The notes under the pieces were generated by a model. The model was not told where the DNA came from. It ran no database searches and saw only the letters and a program-made list of their open reading frames with translations. The translations under genes and the position numbers were made by a program. Below are positions 31,556 through 40,422 of a stretch of DNA of 64,000 nucleotides, in pieces (position 1 is the stretch's first letter; each line of letters begins with the position of its first letter). The DNA lies in assembly GCA_903939115.1 (NCBI GenBank), contig CAJAFV010000012.1, forward strand, positions 31,878 through 95,877, given 5' to 3'. This DNA comes from an uncultured Geobacteraceae bacterium. Lineage in GTDB: Bacteria > Desulfobacterota > Desulfuromonadia > Geobacterales > Pseudopelobacteraceae.

Positions 31556-31618
31556 GTCATCTCCCGCTCGATTTGTGCTCCGCTTATAGCACAGTACCAT
31601 CTGAAAGTTAAGGTGTAT

Positions 31619-33130
31619 TTACAGTATTCCGCAGAGTATCGCGGCATGGTTCGAGCTGAATTGCGGCGGATCATTCCTGATTATCGGGGCAATGGCGGGA
31701 TGACGCTTGAATTCACTCTCCAGAAAGTGACGGACCAGTTTGCGATCCCAACCCCCTGGATGCCTGAATGACGTATAGAGGGACAAATCCCCCTCATAGA
31801 ACGGCTGATTGCCATATTCTGCGGCCTCGTCTCCGTAGAGTGGCATATTGAACAGCGCCATATTAAGAAAGGTTATCGCCTCGTGGTGACGGGCAACAAA
31901 ATCGAGGGTCCGTCGCGCTTCGACCACGGTTTCTCCCGGTGTCCCGAACAACAGATAACAGTATACTGCGATCCCGGCATCCTTAAGGTTGGTTAGCACC
32001 CGCGAAGTCAGTTCGAGACTGATCCCCTTATTCATCCGATCCAGGACACTCTGGTCACCAGACTCCAGTCCCAACTTGAGCATGGTACAGCCGGATTTTT
32101 TCAAATCATGGCAGAAACCGGAAGTACCCAGCTGTTCGTCGATTCGGGCGAAACCGTACCATGGCACTCCCGGCGGATGTTCCGCAAGAGCACGCAGCAA
32201 TGACGGACTGATGGCATTGTCAAGCAGATGGATCAGGCGCGGAGCGGTTTGAGCAGTCAGACATTTCAGATCCGCCAACACGGTGGCAACCGGCACCGGT
32301 TGGTACGCATTCCCCTCGGCACGTTCCGGGCAGAACGAGCAGCGATTCCAATAACAGCCGCTGCCGGCGCTGTAGGGGAGAATCAGGCCGGGCGACAGGT
32401 AATCGGCAAGCGGGAGGGGGGAATAATCAGGAATTACGTGGTGATTCGGAGTCGGGCTGCTCCCCAGAAATTCGACAAGAGGCGCCTCACCCGGCCCGCA
32501 GATGAGGTGATCTATCAGAGTGCCAAAAGGGTTGCGCCAGTCGGGACGCTGCATCCAGGAGGTGACCAAACCGCCGCCAACGACAATTTTCACTGCAGGA
32601 TACTGCCGCCTGACGTAGCCAATCATGGCAAAGGTGCAGAGCGCCTGACTGAGATAATTAAGGGAAAAACCGACCGTACCGATATCGGCAAGAAGTTCCG
32701 GCAGTCGCTGATTGAAATAAGGGAAAAACGGGTTCCGTTCAGGTTGCTGCGCTGCAATCAGCAGATCTGAACTGCGCAGTGGTGAGAGTGTTTTGTGCTG
32801 ATAATCAGCCAGGCCGACCACAACACCACTGGCGGCAGCAGAGATGGCCAAAGTACGGTTGAGGTCGCTGACCGCCCTTCGGTAACGGTCAGGCGCCTGA
32901 TAGGTGGCGAAGTCGCGGAGAGCGGCGATATTGCGCTCCCTCCCCTTGAAAGCCCGACGACTCCATGTGTCAGTTGCGCCTGACGGTTGATCCAGCAGCC
33001 AGAGTTGCCCTTCCAGATTGGCATCAAGCAGTCGGCACGGCAATCCGTGAGCCTTCAGATGCGCCGCCAGGCGGACAATGCCCGCCGGCGGTTCACACGC
33101 TTTCGCGAGAGGAGGGAATATGAGCAGCAT
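31619..33130 (-). CDS. B12-binding-type radical SAM protein
   Basis: 503 residues. The N-terminus LLIFPPLAKACEPPAGIVRLAAHL resembles the cobalamin-binding fold of class B radical SAM enzymes, though the DxHxxG motif is not evident. The cluster site is GCYWNRCSFCPE, with C-X4-C-X2-C spacing instead of the usual C-X3-C-X2-C, a form seen in some B12-radical SAM groups. The SAM-binding GLESGDQSVLDRMNKG follows. The substrate is unknown. It follows the repeat-bearing lipoprotein by 5 bp. Confidence 0.8.
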   Translation of the reverse strand: MLLIFPPLAKACEPPAGIVRLAAHLKAHGLPCRLLDANLEGQLWLLDQPSGATDTWSRRAFKGRERNIAALRDFATYQAPDRYRRAVSDLNRTLAISAAASGVVVGLADYQHKTLSPLRSSDLLIAAQQPERNPFFPYFNQRLPELLADIGTVGFSLNYLSQALCTFAMIGYVRRQYPAVKIVVGGGLVTSWMQRPDWRNPFGTLIDHLICGPGEAPLVEFLGSSPTPNHHVIPDYSPLPLADYLSPGLILPYSAGSGCYWNRCSFCPERAEGNAYQPVPVATVLADLKCLTAQTAPRLIHLLDNAISPSLLRALAEHPPGVPWYGFARIDEQLGTSGFCHDLKKSGCTMLKLGLESGDQSVLDRMNKGISLELTSRVLTNLKDAGIAVYCYLLFGTPGETVVEARRTLDFVARHHEAITFLNMALFNMPLYGDEAAEYGNQPFYEGDLSLYTSFRHPGGWDRKLVRHFLESEFKRHPAIAPIIRNDPPQFSSNHAAILCGIL

Positions 33131-33135
33131 ACGAA

Positions 33136-34272
33136 TTACTGATACTGGATATAGAGAGGTTTCGGATTCAGCTTGAGCAGGTCCTGCGGAGTCATCAACG
33201 GGTCTCGCTTCTTGGTATCATTGTGATAAAAGAGCTTGAAACCGGTATACTGCACCGGCTCAGCGACGACATAATCCTTGTACGAATCCCGCTTCAACCA
33301 GGGAGCACCCCAGCCATCCATATGCATAACCATCTGCACTTCGGGACGGAGCACGATGTTTTTTGCGTTTGTGACGCCGTTACGGGTAAACCGGTGCACC
33401 GTAAATACTTTGGGGGGAAGATTATATTTTTTGACCAGATCTTTCAGATACCCGGAAGCATAATTGATATCGGCCGCATCATAGGTACCGATCTTCTTAC
33501 CCGGTTTTTTCCCGCTTTTTATCAGATTGAATTCCGGATCAATCCCCAGATGCACATCGGGATTCTTCAAAATCCACTCAAAACGCGGCAGAATCGAGCG
33601 GATATCGTCATGTCCTGTTTGAATATCGATAAACATGACGGCACCGGATTCTTTGGCCCAGCCATACACCTGACTGATGATTTTATCCGGCATAATCATC
33701 CGGTATTTACCGGCTTTACCCGGTTCTCCCTGTGCCACTACGGCAATCAGGTGGAGAGCCGGCTGCACCGGAGTCGCGGGGTCGGCCACCTGCCATTTGG
33801 CCACTTCACCCTTCAGGCGCTGCAGCATTTCGTCTTTGGGAAATTCTCCGAGTGCGCCCATCTTCTTGGAAAGAGGATTGCCATAATAGGCAACAATGCG
33901 CTTGGACGGCAGAATTGAGCCGGGGAGCGGTTGTGGGCACTTGACCGGCCACCCGCATTGCCTGGCATAATCCGGACTCTCACCGGCATTATATTTTATC
34001 AGGGGTACCACTTTGCGGGTAGCGCTGGTTGTGGCCGCAAACGCCGCCGCTTTTCTGGCAGCAGTGGTTGTTGCCGCGAAGACAGCTGCCTTCCTGGTAG
34101 CGCTGGTTGTTGCCGCAAAGGCAGCCTCGGCGGTTTTCCGTTCGGCCTCTTTTTGGTTTTTTGCCTGCAACTCGGCAGTTTTACTATCTGTACACGCTGC
34201 GAAAGCAAGCGGGATTAAAACGACCAACAGTGGGAGAAATGCTTCAAATCGGTATTTCAATTGGAACTCCAT
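33136..34272 (-). CDS. Predicted lipoprotein with 13-residue tandem repeats
   Basis: 378 residues. The signal sequence ends in a lipobox LAFAAC (Cys at about 27). Residues 50-88 hold three copies of a 13-residue repeat of the form FAATTSATRKAAV. The rest (IVAYYGNPLSKKMGALGE, then FIDIQTGHDDIRSILPRFEW, HLGIDPEFN, VHMDGWGAPW-like) looks like an alpha/beta, possibly TIM-barrel-like, secreted domain also seen in other uncharacterised bacterial proteins. No enzyme activity can be assigned. Confidence 0.75.
   Translation of the reverse strand: MEFQLKYRFEAFLPLLVVLIPLAFAACTDSKTAELQAKNQKEAERKTAEAAFAATTSATRKAAVFAATTTAARKAAAFAATTSATRKVVPLIKYNAGESPDYARQCGWPVKCPQPLPGSILPSKRIVAYYGNPLSKKMGALGEFPKDEMLQRLKGEVAKWQVADPATPVQPALHLIAVVAQGEPGKAGKYRMIMPDKIISQVYGWAKESGAVMFIDIQTGHDDIRSILPRFEWILKNPDVHLGIDPEFNLIKSGKKPGKKIGTYDAADINYASGYLKDLVKKYNLPPKVFTVHRFTRNGVTNAKNIVLRPEVQMVMHMDGWGAPWLKRDSYKDYVVAEPVQYTGFKLFYHNDTKKRDPLMTPQDLLKLNPKPLYIQYQ
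34013..34129 (-). repeat. 39-bp tandem repeat, three copies, in the lipoprotein gene
   Basis: Three diverged 39-bp units coding for the FAATT..RK repeats. Being in frame multiples, copy number could change without a frameshift, lengthening or shortening the linker that tethers the domain to the membrane. Confidence 0.75.
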
Positions 34273-34286
34273 TTTCTGTTTGATTA

Positions 34287-34535
34287 CTAGTTAACTCCAG
34301 AGCCAGGCAGTGAGTGCTCGGAATCTTCAATAAGAAAATCTTCCGCATCAATGACATCTTTAACCTTGTGTATGAGTGCATCCGGCCAATCCCGGATTGA
34401 AAGCCTGGTCAGCATTTTAGACTCCTCAAACGTCAGGTCGACGTCATCGGGCAACTTATCGGCAAGCTCACTCACCCACCGCGTTTCTTCTGCGCTCATT
34501 GGGGCCTGTAATAGTTCTTTATTCGAAGTTTTCAT
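34287..34535 (-). CDS. Small acidic hypothetical protein
   Basis: 82 residues, unrecognised, with no membrane segment. It is acidic and mostly helical (AEETRWVSELADKLPDD, TFEESKMLTRL, VKDVIDAEDFLIED). ATG 34535 has GGAG upstream; the longer frame from 34568 lacks a suitable site. It precedes the lipoprotein gene by 14 bp on the same strand. Confidence 0.6.
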   Translation of the reverse strand: MKTSNKELLQAPMSAEETRWVSELADKLPDDVDLTFEESKMLTRLSIRDWPDALIHKVKDVIDAEDFLIEDSEHSLPGSGVN

Positions 34536-34688
34536 AGACGTCTCCACCCTTACGTGCATTTTTTGCAACTGTTATAAATACAGGGAAATCGGATTCCATA
34601 CAAGCTCTAATTCAGTACTTTATCTTGACAAAAGAGCACAGAATATGTCACCAGAGCAGCATCAATATTCAACCAAGGAGAAACAACC

Positions 34689-35171
34689 ATGACTATATGC
34701 CCGTGCGGAAGCGGCAATCCCTACTCAGACTGCTGTGAAAAAATCATTTCAGGCGGCGAGGCGGCACGTACCGCCGAACAACTCATGCGAGCCCGCTATT
34801 CGGCCTACGTTCTCGCTGAAATGAATTTTATTTTTGAGAGCACTCACCCAGACCACTGCCAGGGTTACGACCACGCAGGCACAAAAGAGTGGGCGGAAAC
34901 AGCCGAATGGCAGGGTCTTGAAATACTCAGTACAAAAAGGGGCGGGGCAGAAGACTCCATCGGTGAAGTGGAGTTTATCGCCCGCTTCAACGAAAAAGGT
35001 GAACCCCGTGAACATCACGAAGCAGGGCAATTTAAACGAAAAGATGGTCGCTGGTATTTTACCGAAGGGCAGATGGTGCGTCCAAAACCGATGACAGTAA
35101 CCAAGGTCGGCAGAAATGATCCCTGCACCTGCGGAAGCGGCCTGAAATATAAAAAATGCTGCGGTAAATAA
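34689..35171 (+). CDS. YchJ-family protein with two SEC-C motifs
   Basis: 160 residues. SEC-C zinc-binding motifs lie at both ends: [13 protein letters not shown] (4-16) and [16 protein letters not shown] (143-158). Between them is the YchJ/UPF0225 core, an NTF2-like fold ([20 protein letters not shown]). The function is unknown. SD AAGGAG precedes the ATG, and a bidirectional terminator follows. Confidence 0.88.
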   Translation: MTICPCGSGNPYSDCCEKIISGGEAARTAEQLMRARYSAYVLAEMNFIFESTHPDHCQGYDHAGTKEWAETAEWQGLEILSTKRGGAEDSIGEVEFIARFNEKGEPREHHEAGQFKRKDGRWYFTEGQMVRPKPMTVTKVGRNDPCTCGSGLKYKKCCGK

Positions 35172-35201
35172 AAACGCAACCGGTGTTTACGGACTGATAA
35201 T

Positions 35202-35232
35202 AAAAAAAACGGCTCTACGGCCGTTTTTTTTA
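35202..35232. terminator. Bidirectional terminator between the YchJ-like gene and ubiE
   Basis: A8 - ACGGC - 6-nt loop - GCCGT - T8. The A and T tracts give a U run on either strand, serving both convergent genes. Confidence 0.85.
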
Positions 35233-35260
35233 TTATCTTGCGAGCAATCCGGACGCAGTT

Positions 35261-35971
35261 TTATTCTTTTTCACCGACATAGATCGTGGCAATACCAAAG
35301 GTAAGTTCGTAGAGTTTGACATTGCGAAAACCGGTTTCGGCAATCATGCGTGAGAACTCTTCCTGCGAAGGGAATTCAAGGACGGAATCGGGTAGATACT
35401 TGTACGCGTTGTATCGCGAGAACAACCCGCCGACAACCGGCAGCAGACGACGGAAGTAAAAATAATACAGCTGCCTGAACAGCAGCGATCTCGGTGTGGA
35501 AAATTCCAGGATCACCATCCGCCCCCCAGGACGCAACACCCGCCACATCTCGGCCAATCCCAGTTTTCTATCGACAACGTTTCTGATGCCAAAAGCAATG
35601 GTAATTGAATCAAAGGTACCATCGGCAAACGGCAGATCTTCACAGGGGGCAACTTTGAGCTCAATGCGGCTTGCATACGGTGATGCTGCTACCTTCACAA
35701 CCCCAAGATCAATCATCTCCTTGCAAAAATCAGCCCCGGTAATTTTAACAGAGTCAGGCGTCCTCAAGGCAATTTCCAAAGCCACATCTCCGGTGCCGGT
35801 AGCAACGTCCAGAATGCGGGAGCCCTCACGGTATTTGAGCAGGCTGACCGCTTTTGTACGCCAGCGGCGATCTATACCGAAACTCAACAGCCGGTTAAGA
35901 AAATCATACCGCGGGGCAATGGCCCCGAACATCTGCTGGATTTTTTCCCCTTTATCTGAAAGCCTGAACAT
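35261..35971 (-). CDS. ubiE: Demethylmenaquinone methyltransferase (UbiE/MenG/COQ5)
   Basis: SAM-dependent C-methyltransferase of 236 residues for the last step of menaquinone synthesis. N-terminal MFGAIAPRYDFLNRLLSFGID signature, SAM motif ILDVATGTGDVALEIA, post-I acidic GADFC, and the family motif FGIRNVVDR. Since this lineage uses menaquinone, the MenG role is more likely than ubiquinone synthesis. Single gene flanked by a terminator. Confidence 0.93.
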   Translation of the reverse strand: MFRLSDKGEKIQQMFGAIAPRYDFLNRLLSFGIDRRWRTKAVSLLKYREGSRILDVATGTGDVALEIALRTPDSVKITGADFCKEMIDLGVVKVAASPYASRIELKVAPCEDLPFADGTFDSITIAFGIRNVVDRKLGLAEMWRVLRPGGRMVILEFSTPRSLLFRQLYYFYFRRLLPVVGGLFSRYNAYKYLPDSVLEFPSQEEFSRMIAETGFRNVKLYELTFGIATIYVGEKE

Positions 35972-36066
35972 TCGATTCCACTACCTTTTAACGGATTTAA
36001 GTGCTATAAAACTGGCGTAGTTATGTAGCATATTTTGCCCGCCATTAACCAGAAAAAACAACTAAC

Positions 36067-36187
36067 TCCAACTCTAAATCAAGAGTGATATCAAGGCGGC
36101 GAGGATTGAGGCGACGAAGGCATACAACTTGTATGTTAAGGAGCCGAAGACGAGCCAACGAAGATAGCGCCTTGATTTAGAGTTGGA
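36067..36187. mobile_element. 121-bp element with perfect 17-bp terminal inverted repeats (MITE/REP-like)
   Basis: Ends are TCCAACTCTAAATCAAG (36067-36083) and its exact reverse complement (36171-36187). A nested pair ATCAAGGCG (36090-36098) / CGCCTTGAT (36168-36176) gives a competing stem, and the centre holds CATACAA-C-TTGTATG (36121-36135). No ORF is supported inside. The layout is that of a small non-autonomous repeat; it sits 18 bp before the diadenylate cyclase start. Confidence 0.65.
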
Positions 36188-36205
36188 ATCAGGAGATGCT
36201 TCAGA

Positions 36206-37624
36206 GTGATTCCCACGATCCGTATCCAGGACATTGCAGATATACTGATTATGACAGTTATTCTCTACCAGATGTACTCCTGGTTTCGTGGGACACGAGC
36301 TATTCAGGTGCTTATCGGGCTTGGAGTTGTAACACTTATTTATTTTGCTACCCGTTTTCTGGATCTCTATATGACGAGCTGGGTACTTCAGGAGCTCGGC
36401 ACCGTCCTCATAATTCTTATTATCGTCGTATTTCAAACCGAGATTCGCCAGGCATTGTATCGCTTCAGCCTCCTCCGTCATATCCTTGATAGTCGCCAGG
36501 AAACTCAGCACAGCCAGTTCCAGGATATCGCCGAAACTCTTTTTCGGATGGCTGCTAATAGAACCGGAGCCTTGATCGTTTTTCAGGGCAATGAGTCACT
36601 GCAGGACCTTATGACTAACGGGGTCATCATAAACAGTGAAATTTCACCACAAATGCTGGAATCTATTTTTTATGATGGCGCACCACTTCACGATGGCGCT
36701 GCACTTATCAATAACGGCAGGATTGAGAAAGCCGCCTGTCATCTGCCCCTCTCCACCAACCCCGCTGTACCGCAGCATCTGGGTACCCGGCATCGAGCGG
36801 CGCTCGGACTGTCTGAACGGAGCGATGCGGTTACTGTTGTCATATCGGAGGAGCGTGGAGAGGTATCCCTGGTGACCGCAGGGTCGCTGCAGCGCATGAG
36901 CACCCCGACAGACCTGATTTTGAAACTTGATACCCTGCTCCATATCAAGACAGACAAACCCCGCATCACTCAGCAGCAGCGTTTTTTTTCAAATATGCTT
37001 CCGAAAGCGTCGCTCCTGCTTGGCGTATGTGTGTTCTGGGTACTGATAACAACCCGGCAGGGGCAAATTACAACCATAACGGCCCCGGTACGCTTGCATG
37101 GCGTTCCTGACGACATTGTTTTGCTCCGCACTCTGCCTGAAGATGTCACCGTACAGATAAAATCAATGTCAAGCCTGACTCCACCACCTTCGAAGCTTGA
37201 CCTGACTGCCGAAGTTGATGCCTCAAAGATAACTGAGGGCACTACCGCCTTACGGGTAAATCATTCCGATATTACTGCTCCTTCAGGCATGATTATTACG
37301 ACGGTATCTCCAGCCAGTATCCGGGTTTCTGCAGAAAAAAAACTGCGCAAAAAAGTCCCGGTAAAAGCGGCACTGAAAGGCAGACTGCCAACAGGATTGA
37401 CATTTTTGAACGTAACCTGTGAACCGGACTCGGTTAGCATAGAGGGCCCGGCGAGTCAGATTTCACAGATTACCTCCGTAACGACTGAAGACATTGACGC
37501 CAGCCAATTAAAAGCGGGCGAAGAATACTTGAAGAATTTGCGCATGCCAGAAAAACAGGTATCCATACTTCGAGATATGCCGATAACAGTGAAATTAATC
37601 TCACGCGAACGGCGTAAACGCTAA
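36206..37624 (+). CDS. Diadenylate cyclase CdaA fused to YbbR (CdaR-like) domains
   Basis: 472 residues. Three membrane helices (10-85) precede a DisA_N cyclase domain (about 105-265) with both signatures, YDGAPLHDGAAL and GTRHRAALGLSE, so it should make c-di-AMP from two ATP. A further membrane helix (PKASLLLGVCVFWVLIT, about 275) leads into two YbbR-like domains (300-465), presumably periplasmic. In Firmicutes these are separate cdaA and cdaR genes. GTG start with AGGAG 11 nt upstream. The next gene is a cell-wall hydrolase, matching the wall/turgor role of c-di-AMP. Confidence 0.9.
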   Translation: MIPTIRIQDIADILIMTVILYQMYSWFRGTRAIQVLIGLGVVTLIYFATRFLDLYMTSWVLQELGTVLIILIIVVFQTEIRQALYRFSLLRHILDSRQETQHSQFQDIAETLFRMAANRTGALIVFQGNESLQDLMTNGVIINSEISPQMLESIFYDGAPLHDGAALINNGRIEKAACHLPLSTNPAVPQHLGTRHRAALGLSERSDAVTVVISEERGEVSLVTAGSLQRMSTPTDLILKLDTLLHIKTDKPRITQQQRFFSNMLPKASLLLGVCVFWVLITTRQGQITTITAPVRLHGVPDDIVLLRTLPEDVTVQIKSMSSLTPPPSKLDLTAEVDASKITEGTTALRVNHSDITAPSGMIITTVSPASIRVSAEKKLRKKVPVKAALKGRLPTGLTFLNVTCEPDSVSIEGPASQISQITSVTTEDIDASQLKAGEEYLKNLRMPEKQVSILRDMPITVKLISRERRKR

Positions 37625-37674
37625 TTTTTGGCTCGTTTTTTGCTTACAGCTAATATCAATAATAGCATCAACAA

Positions 37675-37703
37675 TTGACTTTTTGTTTTTATTGTTATAT
37701 AAG
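37675..37703 (+). promoter_or_regulatory. Sigma-70-type promoter
   Basis: TTGACT, 17-nt spacer, TATAAG, ending 42 bp before the ATG of the LysM-NlpC/P60 gene. It implies independent transcription of that gene even though it follows the cyclase. Confidence 0.65.
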
Positions 37704-37745
37704 CGTTCGCATCTTTACAAATTTTAAAACACCTACGGAGGAAAC

Positions 37746-38771
37746 ATGACCCATATTCGCATTGTCCTTGCGACCTGTCTCGTGCTCATATTACTACCTC
37801 AGCTGGTTTTGGCTTCAAAGTCTCACGTAGTGCGCACAAGCGAATCGCTGCAGTCGATTGCCCGTAAATATCATGTCTCCGTCGATGAACTGAAGTCCGT
37901 TAACAACCTCACCGCTTCGCGTGTCTCCAAGGGAGCGCGGCTGATAATCCCGTCACACCCCGAATCACAAAAAAAAGTTACAACTGCAACTCTTCAGGAC
38001 ACCTATAAAGTAGCCAAGGGTGATACGCTCCCCAAAATCGCAAAAAAAACCGGTATCAAGCTGGCAGAGATACGGAATTTGAACGGACTAAAGGGTAATA
38101 GAATTAAACCGGGACAAGTACTTGTTCTGGTTGCCACTAATGTACCGGCCAAGACCATCGGCGCCAACAGACTGCAACTGATCAATAAAGACCTCTTGAA
38201 TGAACAGGAGTTGACTGACACATTAGCAGAATTGACCGATCTTGAGTCAGACCGACCGGTAGACCTTGCAAAATCGATTGAAGCAAACCAGGCTATTGGC
38301 GGCATCAAAAAAAGCGCATACAGCTTTCTTGGCGCCCGCTATCGCTTCGGGGGCACCAGTCGCAGCGCACTTGACTGTTCGAGTTTTACCCAGCAGGTTT
38401 TCCGCGAGCAGAGCGTTAAGCTGCCCCGCACCGCCCGCGAGCAGTTTGTTGTCGGCAACGAGGTTGTACGCGGAGACCTGAAGAAGGGCGACCTTGTTTT
38501 TTTCCAGACGTATGCCCGCTTCCCTTCACACGTTGGTATTTATCTTGGCAACCGCAAGATGATTCATGCCTCTTCGCGCGAGCATCGCGTAGTAATATCC
38601 TCTATGGATACCCCGTATTACCTGTCTCGTTATCTCGGGGCACGAAGAATGACCGACACCGCCTCTGAGTTTATTGATTTTAATGACTTACTGTTAGGCG
38701 TTGAAGAGGAAAGCGAGAGTGATATTTTAACTAATGACACTCTTGGTGTCTCGCTTAACCTTGCAAAGTAG
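37746..38771 (+). CDS. Secreted LysM-NlpC/P60 peptidoglycan endopeptidase
   Basis: 341 residues. Signal peptide 1-23 (VLA/SK). Two LysM domains (about 27-70, HVVRTSESLQSIARKYHVS, and 85-130, YKVAKGDTLPKIAKKTG) bind glycan. The NlpC/P60 domain (185-300) has nucleophile Cys in SALDCSSFTQ, His in SHVGIYLG and the third polar residue in IHASSREH. It probably cuts gamma-D-Glu-diaminopimelate bonds. SD GGAGG precedes the ATG. Confidence 0.92.
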   Translation: MTHIRIVLATCLVLILLPQLVLASKSHVVRTSESLQSIARKYHVSVDELKSVNNLTASRVSKGARLIIPSHPESQKKVTTATLQDTYKVAKGDTLPKIAKKTGIKLAEIRNLNGLKGNRIKPGQVLVLVATNVPAKTIGANRLQLINKDLLNEQELTDTLAELTDLESDRPVDLAKSIEANQAIGGIKKSAYSFLGARYRFGGTSRSALDCSSFTQQVFREQSVKLPRTAREQFVVGNEVVRGDLKKGDLVFFQTYARFPSHVGIYLGNRKMIHASSREHRVVISSMDTPYYLSRYLGARRMTDTASEFIDFNDLLLGVEEESESDILTNDTLGVSLNLAK

Positions 38772-38798
38772 ATACTATCACTCAAACAACACAACTAT

Positions 38799-38827
38799 AT
38801 CCGGGTCTCCTGACCCGGATTTTTTTT
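38799..38827 (+). terminator. Rho-independent terminator abutting the next gene
   Basis: 9-bp stem ATCCGGGTC / GACCCGGAT, loop TCCT, eight T. The T run ends 4 nt before the ATG at 38832. Confidence 0.9.
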
Positions 38828-38831
38828 CGCC

Positions 38832-40373
38832 ATGAAAATTCTCCTCGCCTACCAATCAGGACTTTCAAACCGCAACGATTCCTATATCAGTGTCCTGCCA
38901 ACCGGATTGTGCTATCTGCACGCCTGTTTGCTGGAAGCTGGACACAACTCGCTTCTTGCTAATTTTTCTGCCTGGCCTCCTTCCAGGATCATTGATGAGC
39001 TACAGCTCTTTAAGCCAAATATTATCGGAATCTCTCAATGGACACACAACCGGCACCATTCAGTTGAACTTGCCAAATTGTGCCGAAAAGCCCTTCCAGA
39101 CAGCATTATTGTCATGGGGGGGGGCCATGCGACCTTCTGTTATGAAGACATATTGACCGAACGCTCGCCCGTGGACATTGTTGTTCGAGGCGAAGCTGAA
39201 ACGACATTACTGGAGCTTGTTACCGCACTCTGCTCAAAGAGTGCGTGGCAGAGCATACCTGGAATCGCATTTCGTTTTAATGGCGAAATCGTGGAAACCC
39301 CGCCACGGAAAAATATTGACAATCTCGACCAGCTCCCTATTCCAGCGCGCTACCTTGACATTTCAGTCGGGGTCGACATCGAATCACAATCCGAGTTTAT
39401 AGTTACGACTCGTGGCTGCCCATCTACCTGCTTCTTCTGCAGCTCACCCGATTTTTGGGGAAAGAAAGTACGCTTCCGCTCTCCAAGCGCCATTGTTGAA
39501 GAAATTCTGTTTATCCGCCAGAAATTTGGGCTAATCTATTTTTCTATTCGAGATGACACCTTTACCGCCGACCGCAAAAGAGTCCTTGAATTTTGTAGAT
39601 TACTGCAGGAACAGGGTGCCAACATTCTGTGGAACTGCCAGTCACGCGTTACCGCAATTGACGAGGAACTGGTCATTCAGATGAAGAGGGCGGGCTGTGA
39701 ATGCATTCAGCTTGGAGTCGAATCCGGATCTCCTCAGATTCTTCGGCAGCTTGGCAAAAACATTATGCCGTCGCAGATAGAGAAGGCCTGCTCGCTGATC
39801 AGGGAGATCGGTATTAATCTTTCAATCTACCTGATCAGTGATGTCCCGGGAGAGACAACCGACGACATCCGGAAGACAGTCGAACTTGTACGCACCATTC
39901 ACCCTGATGACGGTTATGTCTCGCCGCTTGCCTATTATCCGGGCACACAGCTCTATAAAGAAGCACTCGCTTCCAACAGCATCACATCGGATATATTTAC
40001 CGACTCGCCTCACGCTGCTCTGTATGCCGTCTCTTCGCACGGGAAGTCGTCGCAGCGCCTCATAAAGGCGTTGGCAAACAATAAACAGGTAAAATCAAAT
40101 GATTTCAAACAGCAGAAAGCGCGTCTCGGATACTGCTACGCGACACACGTTATAGCTGGGGAGTGGTACCGCCAGAGGGGCGAATTTGACAAAGCAGAGC
40201 ACGAATTTCGTGAAATTACGATCCGGCAGCCACTGAATCCCTGGGGTTGGTTTCTTCTTGGAGATTTATATTCTGAAAGGGGAAATACGAGCAAAGGGAA
40301 GGAATGCTACGCTAAAGTTTTACACATAATTCCTGAACATGGCCCATCAAAAACGGCACTAACTTTGGCATAA
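38832..40373 (+). CDS. B12-binding radical SAM protein with C-terminal TPR region
   Basis: 513 residues. An N-terminal cobalamin-binding fold (1-150, MKILLAYQSGL, IIGISQWTHNRHH, IVMGGGHATF) precedes the radical SAM core with TTRGCPSTCFFCSS (C-X3-C-X2-C) and SAM-binding QLGVESGSPQILRQLG. Residues 430-505 look like TPR units (GEWYRQRGEFDKAEHEF, WFLLGDLYSERGNTSKG). The substrate is unknown. No SD is visible, since the start lies directly after a terminator T tract. Confidence 0.85.
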   Translation: MKILLAYQSGLSNRNDSYISVLPTGLCYLHACLLEAGHNSLLANFSAWPPSRIIDELQLFKPNIIGISQWTHNRHHSVELAKLCRKALPDSIIVMGGGHATFCYEDILTERSPVDIVVRGEAETTLLELVTALCSKSAWQSIPGIAFRFNGEIVETPPRKNIDNLDQLPIPARYLDISVGVDIESQSEFIVTTRGCPSTCFFCSSPDFWGKKVRFRSPSAIVEEILFIRQKFGLIYFSIRDDTFTADRKRVLEFCRLLQEQGANILWNCQSRVTAIDEELVIQMKRAGCECIQLGVESGSPQILRQLGKNIMPSQIEKACSLIREIGINLSIYLISDVPGETTDDIRKTVELVRTIHPDDGYVSPLAYYPGTQLYKEALASNSITSDIFTDSPHAALYAVSSHGKSSQRLIKALANNKQVKSNDFKQQKARLGYCYATHVIAGEWYRQRGEFDKAEHEFREITIRQPLNPWGWFLLGDLYSERGNTSKGKECYAKVLHIIPEHGPSKTALTLA

Positions 40374-40400
40374 AAAAACGGGGCTATTTTCATAGCCCCG
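40372..40400 (-). terminator. Terminator of the small lipoprotein gene
   Basis: Stem CGGGGCTAT / ATAGCCCCG, 4-nt loop, T run on the minus strand (A7 at 40372-40378). Convergent with the radical SAM gene, whose stop overlaps the A run. Confidence 0.85.
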
Positions 40401-40422
40401 CAGATTAAAACTGTTTTAGAAC

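Noticed and set aside
33223..33918. 231-residue open frame antisense to the lipoprotein gene
   Set aside because: Covers the reverse of a gene with signal peptide and lipobox; no support of its own.
36074..36511. 145-residue minus-strand frame over the inverted-repeat element and cyclase 5' end
   Set aside because: It opposes the DisA_N gene and crosses the repeat element; no SD, no recognisable domain.
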